Part shown: piece after piece, positions 50,783 to 58,441 of the stretch | How the letters are laid out: each line of letters begins with the position of its first letter | Numbering within the stretch: the first letter of the stretch is position 1 | Assembly: GCF_023703415.1 (NCBI RefSeq) | Contig: NZ_JAGMTU010000009.1 | Location: forward strand, 1-64,000 | Origin: Microbacterium sp. USTB-Y | GTDB taxonomy: Bacteria > Actinomycetota > Actinomycetes > Actinomycetales > Microbacteriaceae | Direction: 5' to 3' | DNA length: 64,000 nucleotides | Translations under genes and position numbers: made by a program | Notes under the pieces: generated by a model | What the model was told of the DNA's origin: nothing | The model's database searches: none | The model's input: only the letters and a program-made list of their open reading frames with translations

Positions 50783-51838
50783 ATGGACACTGCGGAGCGA
50801 CTGCGCGCCGAGACGCGCACGGTGTGGGCGACGGCGCTCTGCTTCGCCGCGGGGACGGTCGCCGGGCTCGCGGTGCTGTCCGGCCCTTCTCGTCCGCTGA
50901 CCGGACCCGGATCCCTCAGTCCGCCGGTCGCGGTGGTCGCCGCGGCCATCGCCGCGGCGGCGTTCGTCGCCAGCACCCTGCAGCACCGTCGCGGTGAGAC
51001 CTCTGCGATGCCCCGCTGGCAGACGGCGATCTCGCACATCTCCGCGGTCGCGCTGACGGTCGCGTTCGCCGCGGTCACCGCCCTGGGCGTGCTGCTCGCC
51101 GGGCTCGTGTTCGGGGCCGGGCTGCAGGGCTTCACGGCCCCGGCGCTCGGGGGCGCCGTGATCTCCGGTGTCGCAGCGGCGATCGGCGGGCGGTTCGCGT
51201 ACACCGCGGGCGCCGGCATCCGCACCCGCGACCTGGCGGCCCTGCTCTTCGGCTTCCTGGCGATCGGCACCCTGTTCGCCATGGGCACGGCGGGGGATCC
51301 GCTGTGGTGGCAGCGGAACTTCTCCCAGCTCGGCCTCGGCGCCGGCGGCTGGGCGTTCAACGGCACGCTCACGGTCGCCGGACTGCTCTTCGCCACGGTC
51401 GGGGCCTACATCGGACGCGATCTGCACCGGCTGCGCGGCGACGCCGCTCTGCGTGGGATCGCCGCCGTGGTCGCGCTCTGGGCTGCGACGGGGTGCGCCC
51501 TCGCCGTCGTGGGGCTCGTGCCGATCGAGGCGAACAGGGTCGTGCACTGGATCGCGGCGGTCGGCGCACTCGTGCTGTTCGCGCTCGCCGCGATGACCTC
51601 GGCGGCGGCGCTGCCGGGGCCGCCCCGCGCGCTCGTGATCGCGACCGTCGGGCTCGGCGTGCTGCTGGCGGCGGCGGTGCTGCTGCACTGGCCGGTCGGG
51701 CTGTACTCCTCCACGGGAGTCGAGGCGATCGCCGTGGGGCTGGGCCTTGTCTGGATGACGACCTTCGTCCGCGTACTCGCCGTTCTGGTGCCGGACCTTC
51801 CCCGGGTCTCGGCTCGGGCGAGGCTCTGGCGAGGCTGA
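50783..51838 (+). CDS. Multi-pass membrane protein (DUF998-like)
   Basis: 351 residues with nine or ten predicted transmembrane helices. Central motif GDPLWWQRNFSQLGLGAGGW matches the 'W...S.LG' region of DUF998-type proteins. The helices are long and Ala/Val/Leu/Gly-rich and there are no catalytic residues I can name. The ATG at 50783 follows TTGCAT and 6 nt. Family function is unknown. Its stop lies 8 nt before the left direct repeat of the decayed island. Confidence 0.78.
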   Translation: MDTAERLRAETRTVWATALCFAAGTVAGLAVLSGPSRPLTGPGSLSPPVAVVAAAIAAAAFVASTLQHRRGETSAMPRWQTAISHISAVALTVAFAAVTALGVLLAGLVFGAGLQGFTAPALGGAVISGVAAAIGGRFAYTAGAGIRTRDLAALLFGFLAIGTLFAMGTAGDPLWWQRNFSQLGLGAGGWAFNGTLTVAGLLFATVGAYIGRDLHRLRGDAALRGIAAVVALWAATGCALAVVGLVPIEANRVVHWIAAVGALVLFALAAMTSAAALPGPPRALVIATVGLGVLLAAAVLLHWPVGLYSSTGVEAIAVGLGLVWMTTFVRVLAVLVPDLPRVSARARLWRG

Positions 51839-51846
51839 GGCGGAGC

Positions 51847-51895
51847 GCGTCCGGCGGCAGGCTCCGTGCCCGATCCGGCTTCCCGCCCGGGCGAG
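51847..51895. repeat. Left 49-bp direct repeat of the decayed island
   Basis: The sequence beginning GCGTCCGGCGGCAGGCTCCG is repeated at 56941-56989 with one mismatch in 49 bp. The two copies enclose about 5.0 kb of AT-richer, mostly broken genes, as attachment repeats of an integrated element would. Confidence 0.75.
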
Positions 51896-52316
51896 TTCCC
51901 TTCGATCAACTCCCGGTCCGAGACGCTGGAGACGTGGTTCAAGGCGCGGCCGCTGCCGACGAGAGCGGTCGTGCCCGCGTCGTACTGGCGCGAGATACGG
52001 AAGCCGTCGAAGCGGTGGGTCCACCTGTCGTTGCCGGGGGGAGGAGCTGATCGGCGTGGCTGCAGTCCTGCAGCGTGTTCGTGGTTTCCCAGCACAGTCA
52101 AATCATGGGAAACGAGGATGTGGACCTGCCCGCGCAGGATCGAGGGGAGCAGTCGTGGTCGCCGGTGACCGCGACGATCCAATTGGGCACGCCATCCCAG
52201 AACAGGTCGACGGTCGAGGCCGCGGCAAACACTGCTATCGGGTTCACCTCAGAATCCGATCGAGTTCGTGACTGCTGATTCATACGATGGCGATCCATCT
52301 TGACTATGGCCGCGGC
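51896..52316. other. Stretch without an intact gene inside the island
   Basis: Several short open frames exist on both strands. The plausible pieces on the minus strand are FAAASTVDLFWDGVPNWIVA and FDGFRISRQYDAGTTALVG, in different frames, which may be fragments of one decayed protein. I do not recognise a family and see no start or Shine-Dalgarno. Confidence 0.4.
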
Positions 52317-53110
52317 TCAAAGGCTTGTGGGAGGGTGGGCTGCGACCGAGTCGGGCTCGTTGAGGAACTCGAGGAAGCGATGACCCTTGGCGTTGGTGCG
52401 GGCAGCGAAGATGCCCTGGGGTGTCATCGTCGTTGTGAGAGGGATTTGCGCGAGACCGTTGCGTTCCAGGTCCGCCGCAGCTTGAGCTATGGGCTCGCGA
52501 GACGCGTTCGCCGTGGTGCCGAGCGCGGACTCGAGTGGCCCGCTGATGCCGCTCATGTAGAGGTCCTGGTGCTGCTCCCAGAGCCGTGCGCTTGGAGCCA
52601 TGCCTCGGGATTGGTGACGTAGTGCAGCATCCAGATACGCAGCGGACTAAGTTTGTCGACGAGGCGGGTGAACTGCTCCCGCTCGGTGGCGGTGAATGGT
52701 GCCCAGCTCCCGCCGTTCGCGACTGCCGCCGCAAGCCAGGCGCGACGCGCCCGGCTCGCCGTCTCGGCCGCGGCGCGTTGCGCGCGTGACCACCGCGACG
52801 AACTCATCCGAGCCCCCGATGTCGTCGATCGTGATGCTGTCGTCGAGCCGCTCGATCGCATCAGAAAGTGCTCTTACGATCGCGGTGTTGAACTCATGCG
52901 GGCGTCGCGCCTGCCGGGAGGCGAGAACGTGAGCGACGGTCTCGGACGCGAGCGAACCAATGACGGGAATGGTGCTTAGAGCAGCTTTGCCCGCAAACGC
53001 GAGAGCGTCCTCGGCTGGCTCGTGGGGCGGTACGAGGTCCTCAAAGTCGTCATGCGTCTCATGATGCGTTACGGCGCGGACATCAGGGTCATGCGAGGCG
53101 CCGCAGAACC
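52317..53110 (-). pseudogene. Frameshifted hypothetical protein gene
   Basis: One protein can be followed through three frames: DDFEDLVPPHEPAEDALAFA, ALSTIPVIGSLASETVAHVL and ERLDDSITIDDIGGSDEF in the first; RAWLAAAVANGGSWAPFTAT and FTRLVDKLSPLRIWMLHYVT in the second (shift near 52790); LWEQHQDLYMSGISGPLESA to the end in the third (shift near 52590). The continuity of sense across the shifts shows recent decay. The middle resembles conserved helical proteins of unknown function found in mobile regions. The 5' end is uncertain. Confidence 0.7.
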
Positions 53111-53301
53111 ACGCGTTCGCGATGGCGAGAAACGCACATAGTGTCCTTTCAACTGGATAACGGGGTTATCGAATCTGGGTAGATAGCGGTCGTAGTTGGC
53201 GAACGAAAGCTAACGCCGGTCCCGATCTTCGCCCCCGGGGGCGACGTCGAGCGCGGCGCCAGTGCTGTTCTGAGCGCCGCGAATAAGAGCCGACTGCTTG
53301 G

Positions 53302-53959
53302 TCAGTCGTCGAACGAGCGACGGTGCTTCTTGATGCCTGCGCCGCGAACCGAGGCGGCGGCTGCTCGGTCGGGCCCCTTGACCATCTCGGGGTGGACAAG
53401 GAGGCTGGCTTCATAGTCCGAGATCACCGTCACGGCATTCAGCCGGCATAGCTCCAGTTACCCGATAGCGACGCCGTGCGGCGACTTCCAGTGCCCGCGT
53501 TCATTCGCGAAGGGGTTGCCCAGGAACGCGTTCTGCATGACGGCGCCGAGATACCAGTCCAGCCCAGACTCGAACACGTACTCGTAGTGCAGCTCCCAGA
53601 AGACCGGAACGCGAAGGACCGACGTCGCCTGGATGCAAACCGTCCCCTCCAGCTGCTTCTCGAAGTCGATGGCGCTACGCACGTACTGGACGATGCGGTT
53701 GTTCAGCTCGGCGGCAGCCTGCCGAAGCGCAGGCTCGGGGTACCCGGTAGACGCCGCGTGTGCAGACATGTCGATGATCGAGCTGCGCAGGGCCAGGAAT
53801 CCCATGCCGAGAGCGGTCTGCCGATCGAGACAGCCCAAGCCTCGATGCGCTCAAGAAGCAACTCCGCGGATTGCTGGCTTCTTCGATGCTGGGATCAATG
53901 GGCGGATCCATCATGATCGCGGCGTGCTGCTGGCTGCGAGAGGCGTCACTCAGAATCAC
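53302..53959 (-). pseudogene. Broken hypothetical gene with frameshifts and an internal stop
   Basis: The N-terminal part MILSDASRSQQHAAIMMDPP (from 53959) continues, after shifts near 53850, into LGMGFLALRSSIIDMSAHAA and PVFWELHYEYVFESGLDWYL. That frame ends at TAA 53458-53460 (SPHGVAIG). The same frame then continues sensibly as VISDYEASLLVHPEMVKGPD and KKHRRSFDD to a stop at 53302. Either this is one gene with frameshifts and a nonsense change, or two adjacent genes. No family recognised. 53111-53301 shows nothing else. Confidence 0.55.
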
Positions 53960-53984
53960 GCGATCACCCTAGCGGCATCCGGAT

Positions 53985-54198
53985 CCGCCTGCACGTCGGG
54001 CACCGGCAGCCAGCTCATCTTGCCCGAGCAGCTGTGGTCGCACTGGCCCGACCCCACCGTCACGGGAGATCAGGTGCTCATCGACGAGGCCGTGCGTGCC
54101 GGCGGGGCGTAGGCCGAAGCGCTGCGCGTCGACCAGTTGGCGCCTTTCGGCGCGAAGGACGAGGGGCCGCAGCTCATCCACCCTGTGAGCGCGTAGTC
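53985..54198 (+). pseudogene. Remnant frame with internal TAG
   Basis: The frame GSQLILPEQLWSHWPDPTVT with DEAVRAGGA meets TAG at 54110-54112, then continues in frame as EALRVDQLAPFGAKDEGPQL to a second TAG at 54196-54198. It has no start codon context. It looks like the decayed C-terminus of a protein of unknown family. 54199-54330 then holds the promoter region of the next gene. Confidence 0.4.
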
Positions 54199-54330
54199 AA
54201 CCGTGCTGTGCAGCGCGGCGGGGTGAGATCACGCCCAGTTGTCCCCAAAGGACGGACAGCCAGATTCACCGGATATGGATAGCCTTCCCCAGGACTCGCA
54301 TAGGAGCTAGTCCCTAGCGGAGGAGAAAGC

Positions 54331-55058
54331 ATGGCAAAGAAGCGTCGAGTGAGGCTTGCGATTCTTGCAGGTCTGGCGGCTTTCGTGATCGCGGCTTCGA
54401 GTGCGGCGCCCGCAATGGCCGCTGGGAACGGAGGAGAGGGCAACAACCCGGGCAGCACAAGCGGAGCCAACGCGGGAAAGCCAGGCAAGCCCGGCGACGA
54501 GATTCGCATCGGCACAAGCCTTGAGAATTCAACACTGCTCGGGGTCGTAGGGGAGACCGCGGTCACGCCCTACCTGTTCGATCCGCTTGACACGCTCAAC
54601 TGCGACTGGGGGAACGATCCAAACTGGGAGGTCACCAGCTATTGGCACTATCGGTTCGACAACGCATGGGGTCCGTGGATCCCCGAGGGGTCGACGCCGC
54701 TGAAGTGCGGTACCGACACATCATCAGGGTTCAAGCACATCCGGTCTCGCCACCAGTGGGGCTCGGCGCTCCACCCCAACTCCTGGGAAGCTATCCGACA
54801 GAGCGCAATTAGCGCCGGGGCGCCGTCGGGGCCGACTACATGGACCACGCAATCAAGGCAACCCTCGACATGCCGCAGCCGCCGGCCGTTGCGCTTAGTA
54901 ATGACAAGGCGTGTTTCTCGGCGCCGTATCACATCTGGCAAGGGACAAAGATCTATTCGTCCTGGTATGCGAACACGATTTCGTCTGTGAACAACAACAT
55001 CGTCATCACCGCTTATCTGAGCGATAGCTACTGGACTTCGGATTGCTCCGAAGACTGA
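54331..55058 (+). pseudogene. Frameshifted secreted protein
   Basis: The N-terminus has a signal peptide (KRRVRLAILAGLAAFVIAAS to AMAAGNGG) and a Gly/Asn/Pro linker. The exported domain reads SYWHYRFDNAWGPWIPEGST and RSRHQWGSALHPNSWEAI. After about 54820 the sense moves to another frame: GADYMDHAIKATLDMPQPPA, CFSAPYHIWQGTKIYSSWYA and DSYWTSDCSED to the stop at 55058. GCGGAGGAGAAAGC is a good Shine-Dalgarno. Family unknown. One indel, real or from sequencing, separates it from an intact gene of about 240 codons. Confidence 0.7.
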
Positions 55059-55078
55059 CGGAGCACACCTAGGAGGCG

Positions 55079-55468
55079 CTAGCCCTCTTGGGTCGGCGCA
55101 AACTCGGAGAAGCGGGGGATCACTACGATTCCCCGCTTCTTCACTGCCTCCTGTACCTCATTGCAGAGAGCTTCACCTTCGGCGATCCAGGCTTCCCCCA
55201 TCTCAGTAGACGGCCACCGGATCTCGAAGACAGGGTCAAGTTCTTCCTGCCACACCCGAACCCACTCGACAAGTCGCCGGGTTAGATCTGTGGACAGCCC
55301 AAGGTGCTCGGGGCGTAGAGCAACCGGTCCCCAGAGTGGCCACTTGTGTCCCCAGTCGGGGAAGAAGGCGATTTCGTTCGAGGGCTGAATCGGCATCATG
55401 GGGTTCACATCATAGAAGTCAGCACGCGCGTGGCGAAACGTGAAGGTTGTCAGACTGTCGACTGACAT
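55079..55468 (-). CDS. Hypothetical protein in the island
   Basis: 129 residues with lower GC and less biased codons than the core genome. Rich in Trp and Glu: FFPDWGHKWPLWGPVALRPE, RRLVEWVRVWQEELDPVFEI and EMGEAWIAEGEALCNEVQEA. No signal peptide or membrane helix. The size, acidity and position opposite a secreted protein recall immunity-type proteins, but I have no motif to support that. It converges with the frameshifted secreted gene. Confidence 0.6.
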   Translation of the reverse strand: MSVDSLTTFTFRHARADFYDVNPMMPIQPSNEIAFFPDWGHKWPLWGPVALRPEHLGLSTDLTRRLVEWVRVWQEELDPVFEIRWPSTEMGEAWIAEGEALCNEVQEAVKKRGIVVIPRFSEFAPTQEG

Positions 55469-55542
55469 TGTCGCTATTACAAGCGAATCTCAGATGATCC
55501 ATAGGCATCATAGTTTGGTAAATCTGATCTATCCGTGGAAGG

Positions 55543-55881
55543 GTGGGGACGAACAAGCGCTACCCGCACTTGGGGATGCAGCGCCTTGAGGAGCGTCAGC
55601 TGCGGGCCGCGCGCTGCGCCGACCCTCTGCAGTCACTCACGGCTGAGCAGTTGCGTTTGAACGCGCAGCCGGTGACCGTCGTCTCGGACGCTGTGCACCT
55701 CTGGGGTCACGTCTGGCTGCGCTTCGGCGACGTCGACGTGCGTTGTACGGTCCTCGTACGCCGCTGGACCGCGGATGCTGTCTGCGAGGAGCTGCCCGTC
55801 GACGACGGGGAACCCGCGCTGCTGGATCTGGCAGGGAGCATGCCAGCGCCTCGCGCAACGCACCGACGCGTGGGCCTGAAG
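55543..55881 (+). pseudogene. Frameshifted gene of the type carried by actinobacterial mobilizable elements
   Basis: Starting at GTG 55543 behind GGAAGG, it reads MGTNKRYPHLGMQRLEERQL, then LQSLTAEQLRLNAQPVTVVS and WLRFGDVDVRCTVLVRRWTA. Near 55800 the expected 'LRCWIWxGAC' ending is in the neighbouring frame (RCWIWQGACQRLAQRTD). The 'GTNKRYPHL...RL.ER' opening is familiar from small proteins encoded near relaxases. An indel has broken it. Confidence 0.6.
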
Positions 55882-55918
55882 TGTGATCTGTGTCGGCAAG
55901 CCAGCGCCGCGGCCCGGG

Positions 55919-56521
55919 TCACCGCATATCGCCGTCTGGATCGGGGAACGACTTCAGCTTCTTCGCGATGCCATCGAGCACCTCATTGAGGTTGTCAGCG
56001 GACTCCACAAAATCTGATGCGAGTGCTTCGCTGATCCGGATGTCGTCAAGTTCGTGTACGAGTCTGTTGCGGAGATTCTGTAGGTCGAAAGCAACTAGGG
56101 CAGTCGCCTTCGACATGAGGCCGCGGTCCACGAGACGAGGGACGAGGGTGCGCAGGTTCGCGGCACTGGCGCGTGTGAGGCCGAGAATTCGCCCGACTTC
56201 TGCTGCTCTTTTTTCGACTCGCAGCCATGCTTCGAGCATGCGGCCCGCGTTGTAGATGCCGAACGATGATCGCTTATCGTCTTCGCCGAACTGATCAGCT
56301 AGGACCTTTCGAAGTGCCCGGATATGCGCCGTGTACTCAGCCGGGTTTGTCGCGGCTGAAGGTACTTTGTGTGACGACGGGCCGTACCCTTGGTTGGCAG
56401 CTGGTTCCGCTCTCTCCGGCTGGCTATTCGTCTGGAGCGCGTTCGATCCATTAGGGGAAGAGGTTGGCTGGACGCTGTCTTGCGTAACGGCCGGCTCTTG
56501 CTTCTCTAGCTCTGGCAGCAT
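55919..56521 (-). CDS. HEPN-domain-like protein
   Basis: 200 residues. A disordered N-terminus (Gln/Pro/Ser-rich to about 75) is followed by an all-helical domain: HIRALRKVLADQFGEDDKRS, FGIYNAGRMLEAWLRVEKRA and VDRGLMSKATALVAFDLQNL. It then carries LRNRLVHELDDI, an RNxxxH motif typical of HEPN ribonuclease domains. HEPN proteins act in toxin-antitoxin and defence systems, usually with an antitoxin such as an MNT; none is evident here. ATG 56521 is preferred over an upstream TTG. This is one of the few intact frames in the island. Confidence 0.65.
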   Translation of the reverse strand: MLPELEKQEPAVTQDSVQPTSSPNGSNALQTNSQPERAEPAANQGYGPSSHKVPSAATNPAEYTAHIRALRKVLADQFGEDDKRSSFGIYNAGRMLEAWLRVEKRAAEVGRILGLTRASAANLRTLVPRLVDRGLMSKATALVAFDLQNLRNRLVHELDDIRISEALASDFVESADNLNEVLDGIAKKLKSFPDPDGDMR

Positions 56522-56900
56522 TTCGGCGCGCTGTTGTGCTCCCAACCGGAGCGCAGCTGAGGTAGGCCGAGCGCTCGATCAAGCTTCGACGGTGCGTACC
56601 AGATCGGTTTGTCGGCGGCGTCTTTCGGGATCATCGCCGCGGTGCATCCGATGACGCGCGCCTGTCGTGCCGCCGTGACGCAGTCGCGCTCGCTTGAGGT
56701 GTTCGCGGCCGCGGTGCGTAGACGGCGACGAAGTTCGTCGCGCTGCGTGTAGGCCTCGCCCTCGCGGGCGGCGCGCGCGGTCTCGGCGGGCTTGTTCGCG
56801 CTGAGCGTCCGGGCGTCGACTGCCGGCTTTCGAGCACGTCGAGGCCGTGCTTCACTTCGAGCTGACCCGCGATCCTCTGCGCGCGGGAGAAGCCTCGTCG
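56506..56900 (-). pseudogene. Relaxase (mobilization protein) C-terminal remnant
   Basis: Read on the minus strand: AQRIAGQLEVKHGLDVLESR in one frame, then, after a shift near 56818, NKPAETARAAREGEAYTQRD, CVTAARQARVIGC and KPIWYAPSKLDRALGLPQLR. This order of motifs is that of the region after the catalytic domain in actinobacterial MobA/VirD2-type relaxases. The catalytic N-terminus with its Tyr and HxH is missing, cut off at the repeat near 56890. It supports a mobilizable-element origin of the island. Confidence 0.65.
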
Positions 56901-57005
56901 ACGTGCCTCCGGCGGCAGGCTCCGTGCCGGATCCTGACGTGCGTCCGGCGGCAGGCTCCGTGCCCGATCCGCCTTCCCGCCCGGGCGAGCCTCGTCGACG
57001 TGCCG
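56890..57005. repeat. Right 49-bp direct repeat with an extra partial copy
   Basis: The full right copy is 56941-56989. A partial copy (TCCGGCGGCAGGCTCCGTGC, 56908-56927) precedes it, and GCCTCGTCGACGTGC occurs on both sides (about 56892 and 56989). The compound structure suggests either recombination at the boundary or a repeat family that happens to flank the island. Confidence 0.7.
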
Positions 57006-57021
57006 GGCGCACAATGGATCC

Positions 57022-57219
57022 ATGGGCATGTTCACGCAGAAGCCGCAGGAGCCGAGCGCGTGGGCGGCGCTGCCCGGCGAACCGCTGGATCGCGAAGACG
57101 ATCTCCTCCCCGAGCCCGCGGCGGATCCGCTCGGGCTCGGCCTCGGTGCGTCCACCTCAGCGACGAGCATCGCGATCCCCGCGCCGGCCGTCGCCGCGGA
57201 CGAGTCCGGCCAGGACTGA
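57022..57219 (+). CDS. Small acidic protein, function unknown
   Basis: 65 residues: MGMFTQKPQEPSAWAALPGE PLD-type start followed by an acidic and Pro/Ala-rich tail ending ESGQD. No membrane segment. A CACAAT box with 6 nt to the first ATG suggests a leaderless mRNA; a second in-frame ATG is 6 nt downstream. The N-terminus looks conserved (MFTQKP...W..LPGEPL) in my memory of related genomes, but no function is known. Confidence 0.65.
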   Translation: MGMFTQKPQEPSAWAALPGEPLDREDDLLPEPAADPLGLGLGASTSATSIAIPAPAVAADESGQD

Positions 57220-57358
57220 CGGCGAGCCGCACGGCGGGCCCGCGACGCGGGCGCACCCTCCCCGCTGTGTCGTTCCCTCCCCTGATCCGTGTCGCGCCGG
57301 CGAGGGAGAGCCGGTGCGGGGCGGGGAAGACGGGAAGGACCGGCGCGCGGGGCGCTCG

Positions 57359-57706
57359 TCACTGAGGAGCGGTTCCTCCGTCGGCGGCGCGGACCGCCTC
57401 GACGAGGTCGCGCCAGGGGCCGGAGAGATGCTCCTCCGGGATCACCTGCTCATGCCGTTCGCGGCGGATGCGCGCCTCGATGCGCCAGACGAACCGATCC
57501 GCGCCCGTGCCGGGCGGCGGCTTCTCGTCCCACGGGCAGCGGTCGACGAGCAGCATCCAGTGCTCGGCATCCCCGGCGGGCTGCACGCTCCACCGCCGCG
57601 TCATCCCTGCGATGCCGCCGCTGCGCGCCACACGGATCGCGACGCCGTCGTCGGTGTCGGTCTCGGACGGGATCCCGACGGGCGGGTCAGCCGGCGGAGT
57701 GCCCAT
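57359..57706 (-). CDS. Emfourin-type inhibitor of M4 metalloproteases
   Basis: 115 residues. After a 20-residue Pro/Asp-rich lead, VAIRVARSGGIAGMTRRWSV is the hallmark of emfourin, the protealysin inhibitor. WMLLVDRCPWDE and RFVWRIEARIRRERHEQVI complete the small beta-rich fold. Emfourin binds and blocks the active site of its partner M4 protease. The frame overlaps the 3' end of the protease gene by 20 nt, so the pair is one operon. The inhibitor is intact although the protease is not. Confidence 0.85.
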   Translation of the reverse strand: MGTPPADPPVGIPSETDTDDGVAIRVARSGGIAGMTRRWSVQPAGDAEHWMLLVDRCPWDEKPPPGTGADRFVWRIEARIRRERHEQVIPEEHLSGPWRDLVEAVRAADGGTAPQ

Positions 57707-58361
57707 CGCCCGTCGCTTTGATCACGCCCACCGATGCCCAGGCCATCCTCGCCGCGTCGCCGGTGGCTGTGCTGACGGCGTCGGCCTCGGCGATCGTCGC
57801 GGCCGCGAACTGGGCGAAAGTGAAGCCCTGGAAGACCTCGCCGTCGCCGTCGCCGAACACCATGCGCTCGCCGTTCCAGAAGGCGTTGTCGTACCCGGAT
57901 CCGTAATGCACGGTCGCGTCGAGGGCCAGCCCCTTGCCGTCGATCGAGTTGCGCTGGAACGCGTCGAGGAGCATCTGGAACGTGGCCCCCAGCCCGTCGA
58001 ACGCCTGGTTGACGGCGGCATCCGCGACGGTCGGCTCGTCCTCGGTGCGCACGACCGTGCCGGGGAGCGTCTCGGTGCCGTGGGCATCGCTGATGGTGCG
58101 GTTCGGCGCCGCCTCGACGGTGGCGACCAGGGTTCCGTTCTCGTCGATCGACAAGCGCAGCTGCGAACGACGCGCCGCGGGCGGCGCGGCGATCAGCGTC
58201 TGTCGCGCCGCCTCCGCGGCCTGCGTGTAGCGCTCCGACTCCGCGAGCCTCGACAGGAGATACGAAGGGATGATGCTGTGCCGGAGCGGGCTGGTCCGCC
58301 CGGCCCTCCGGTGCGCCCCCTGGTGTGCGGTCGGCCCTCCGCGGCCCTCGTGAATCGTCAT
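57687..58361 (-). CDS. Protealysin-like M4 metalloprotease lacking its catalytic core
   Basis: 224 residues; intact relatives have about 340-360. The short propeptide (SIIPSYLLSRLAESERY) and N-terminal catalytic-domain half are normal: DAHGTETLPGTVVRTE, AFDGLGATFQMLLDAFQRNS, YNAFWN-type DNAFWNGERMVFGDGDGEVF. It then jumps from QGFTF directly to AQFAAATIAEADAVSTATGD and AWASVGV, which is the extreme C-terminus of the family. The HExxH zinc site, the downstream Glu ligand and the catalytic His are all gone, without a frameshift. It cannot be an active protease. GGAGGGCGTC precedes the ATG. Confidence 0.88.
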   Translation of the reverse strand: MTIHEGRGGPTAHQGAHRRAGRTSPLRHSIIPSYLLSRLAESERYTQAAEAARQTLIAAPPAARRSQLRLSIDENGTLVATVEAAPNRTISDAHGTETLPGTVVRTEDEPTVADAAVNQAFDGLGATFQMLLDAFQRNSIDGKGLALDATVHYGSGYDNAFWNGERMVFGDGDGEVFQGFTFAQFAAATIAEADAVSTATGDAARMAWASVGVIKATGDGHSAG

Positions 58362-58441
58362 GACGCCCTCCGTTCCGCTCCGTGTCTTCGACGATACGCC
58401 GCACGTCGGACATCGGACGCGGATCCCCTGAAGGGGCGGGA

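Noticed and set aside
51406..52182. Minus-strand frame of 258 codons across the island's left edge
   Set aside because: About half is antisense to the membrane protein gene ending at 51838; only the right part reads sensibly, so it is described as a remnant stretch instead.
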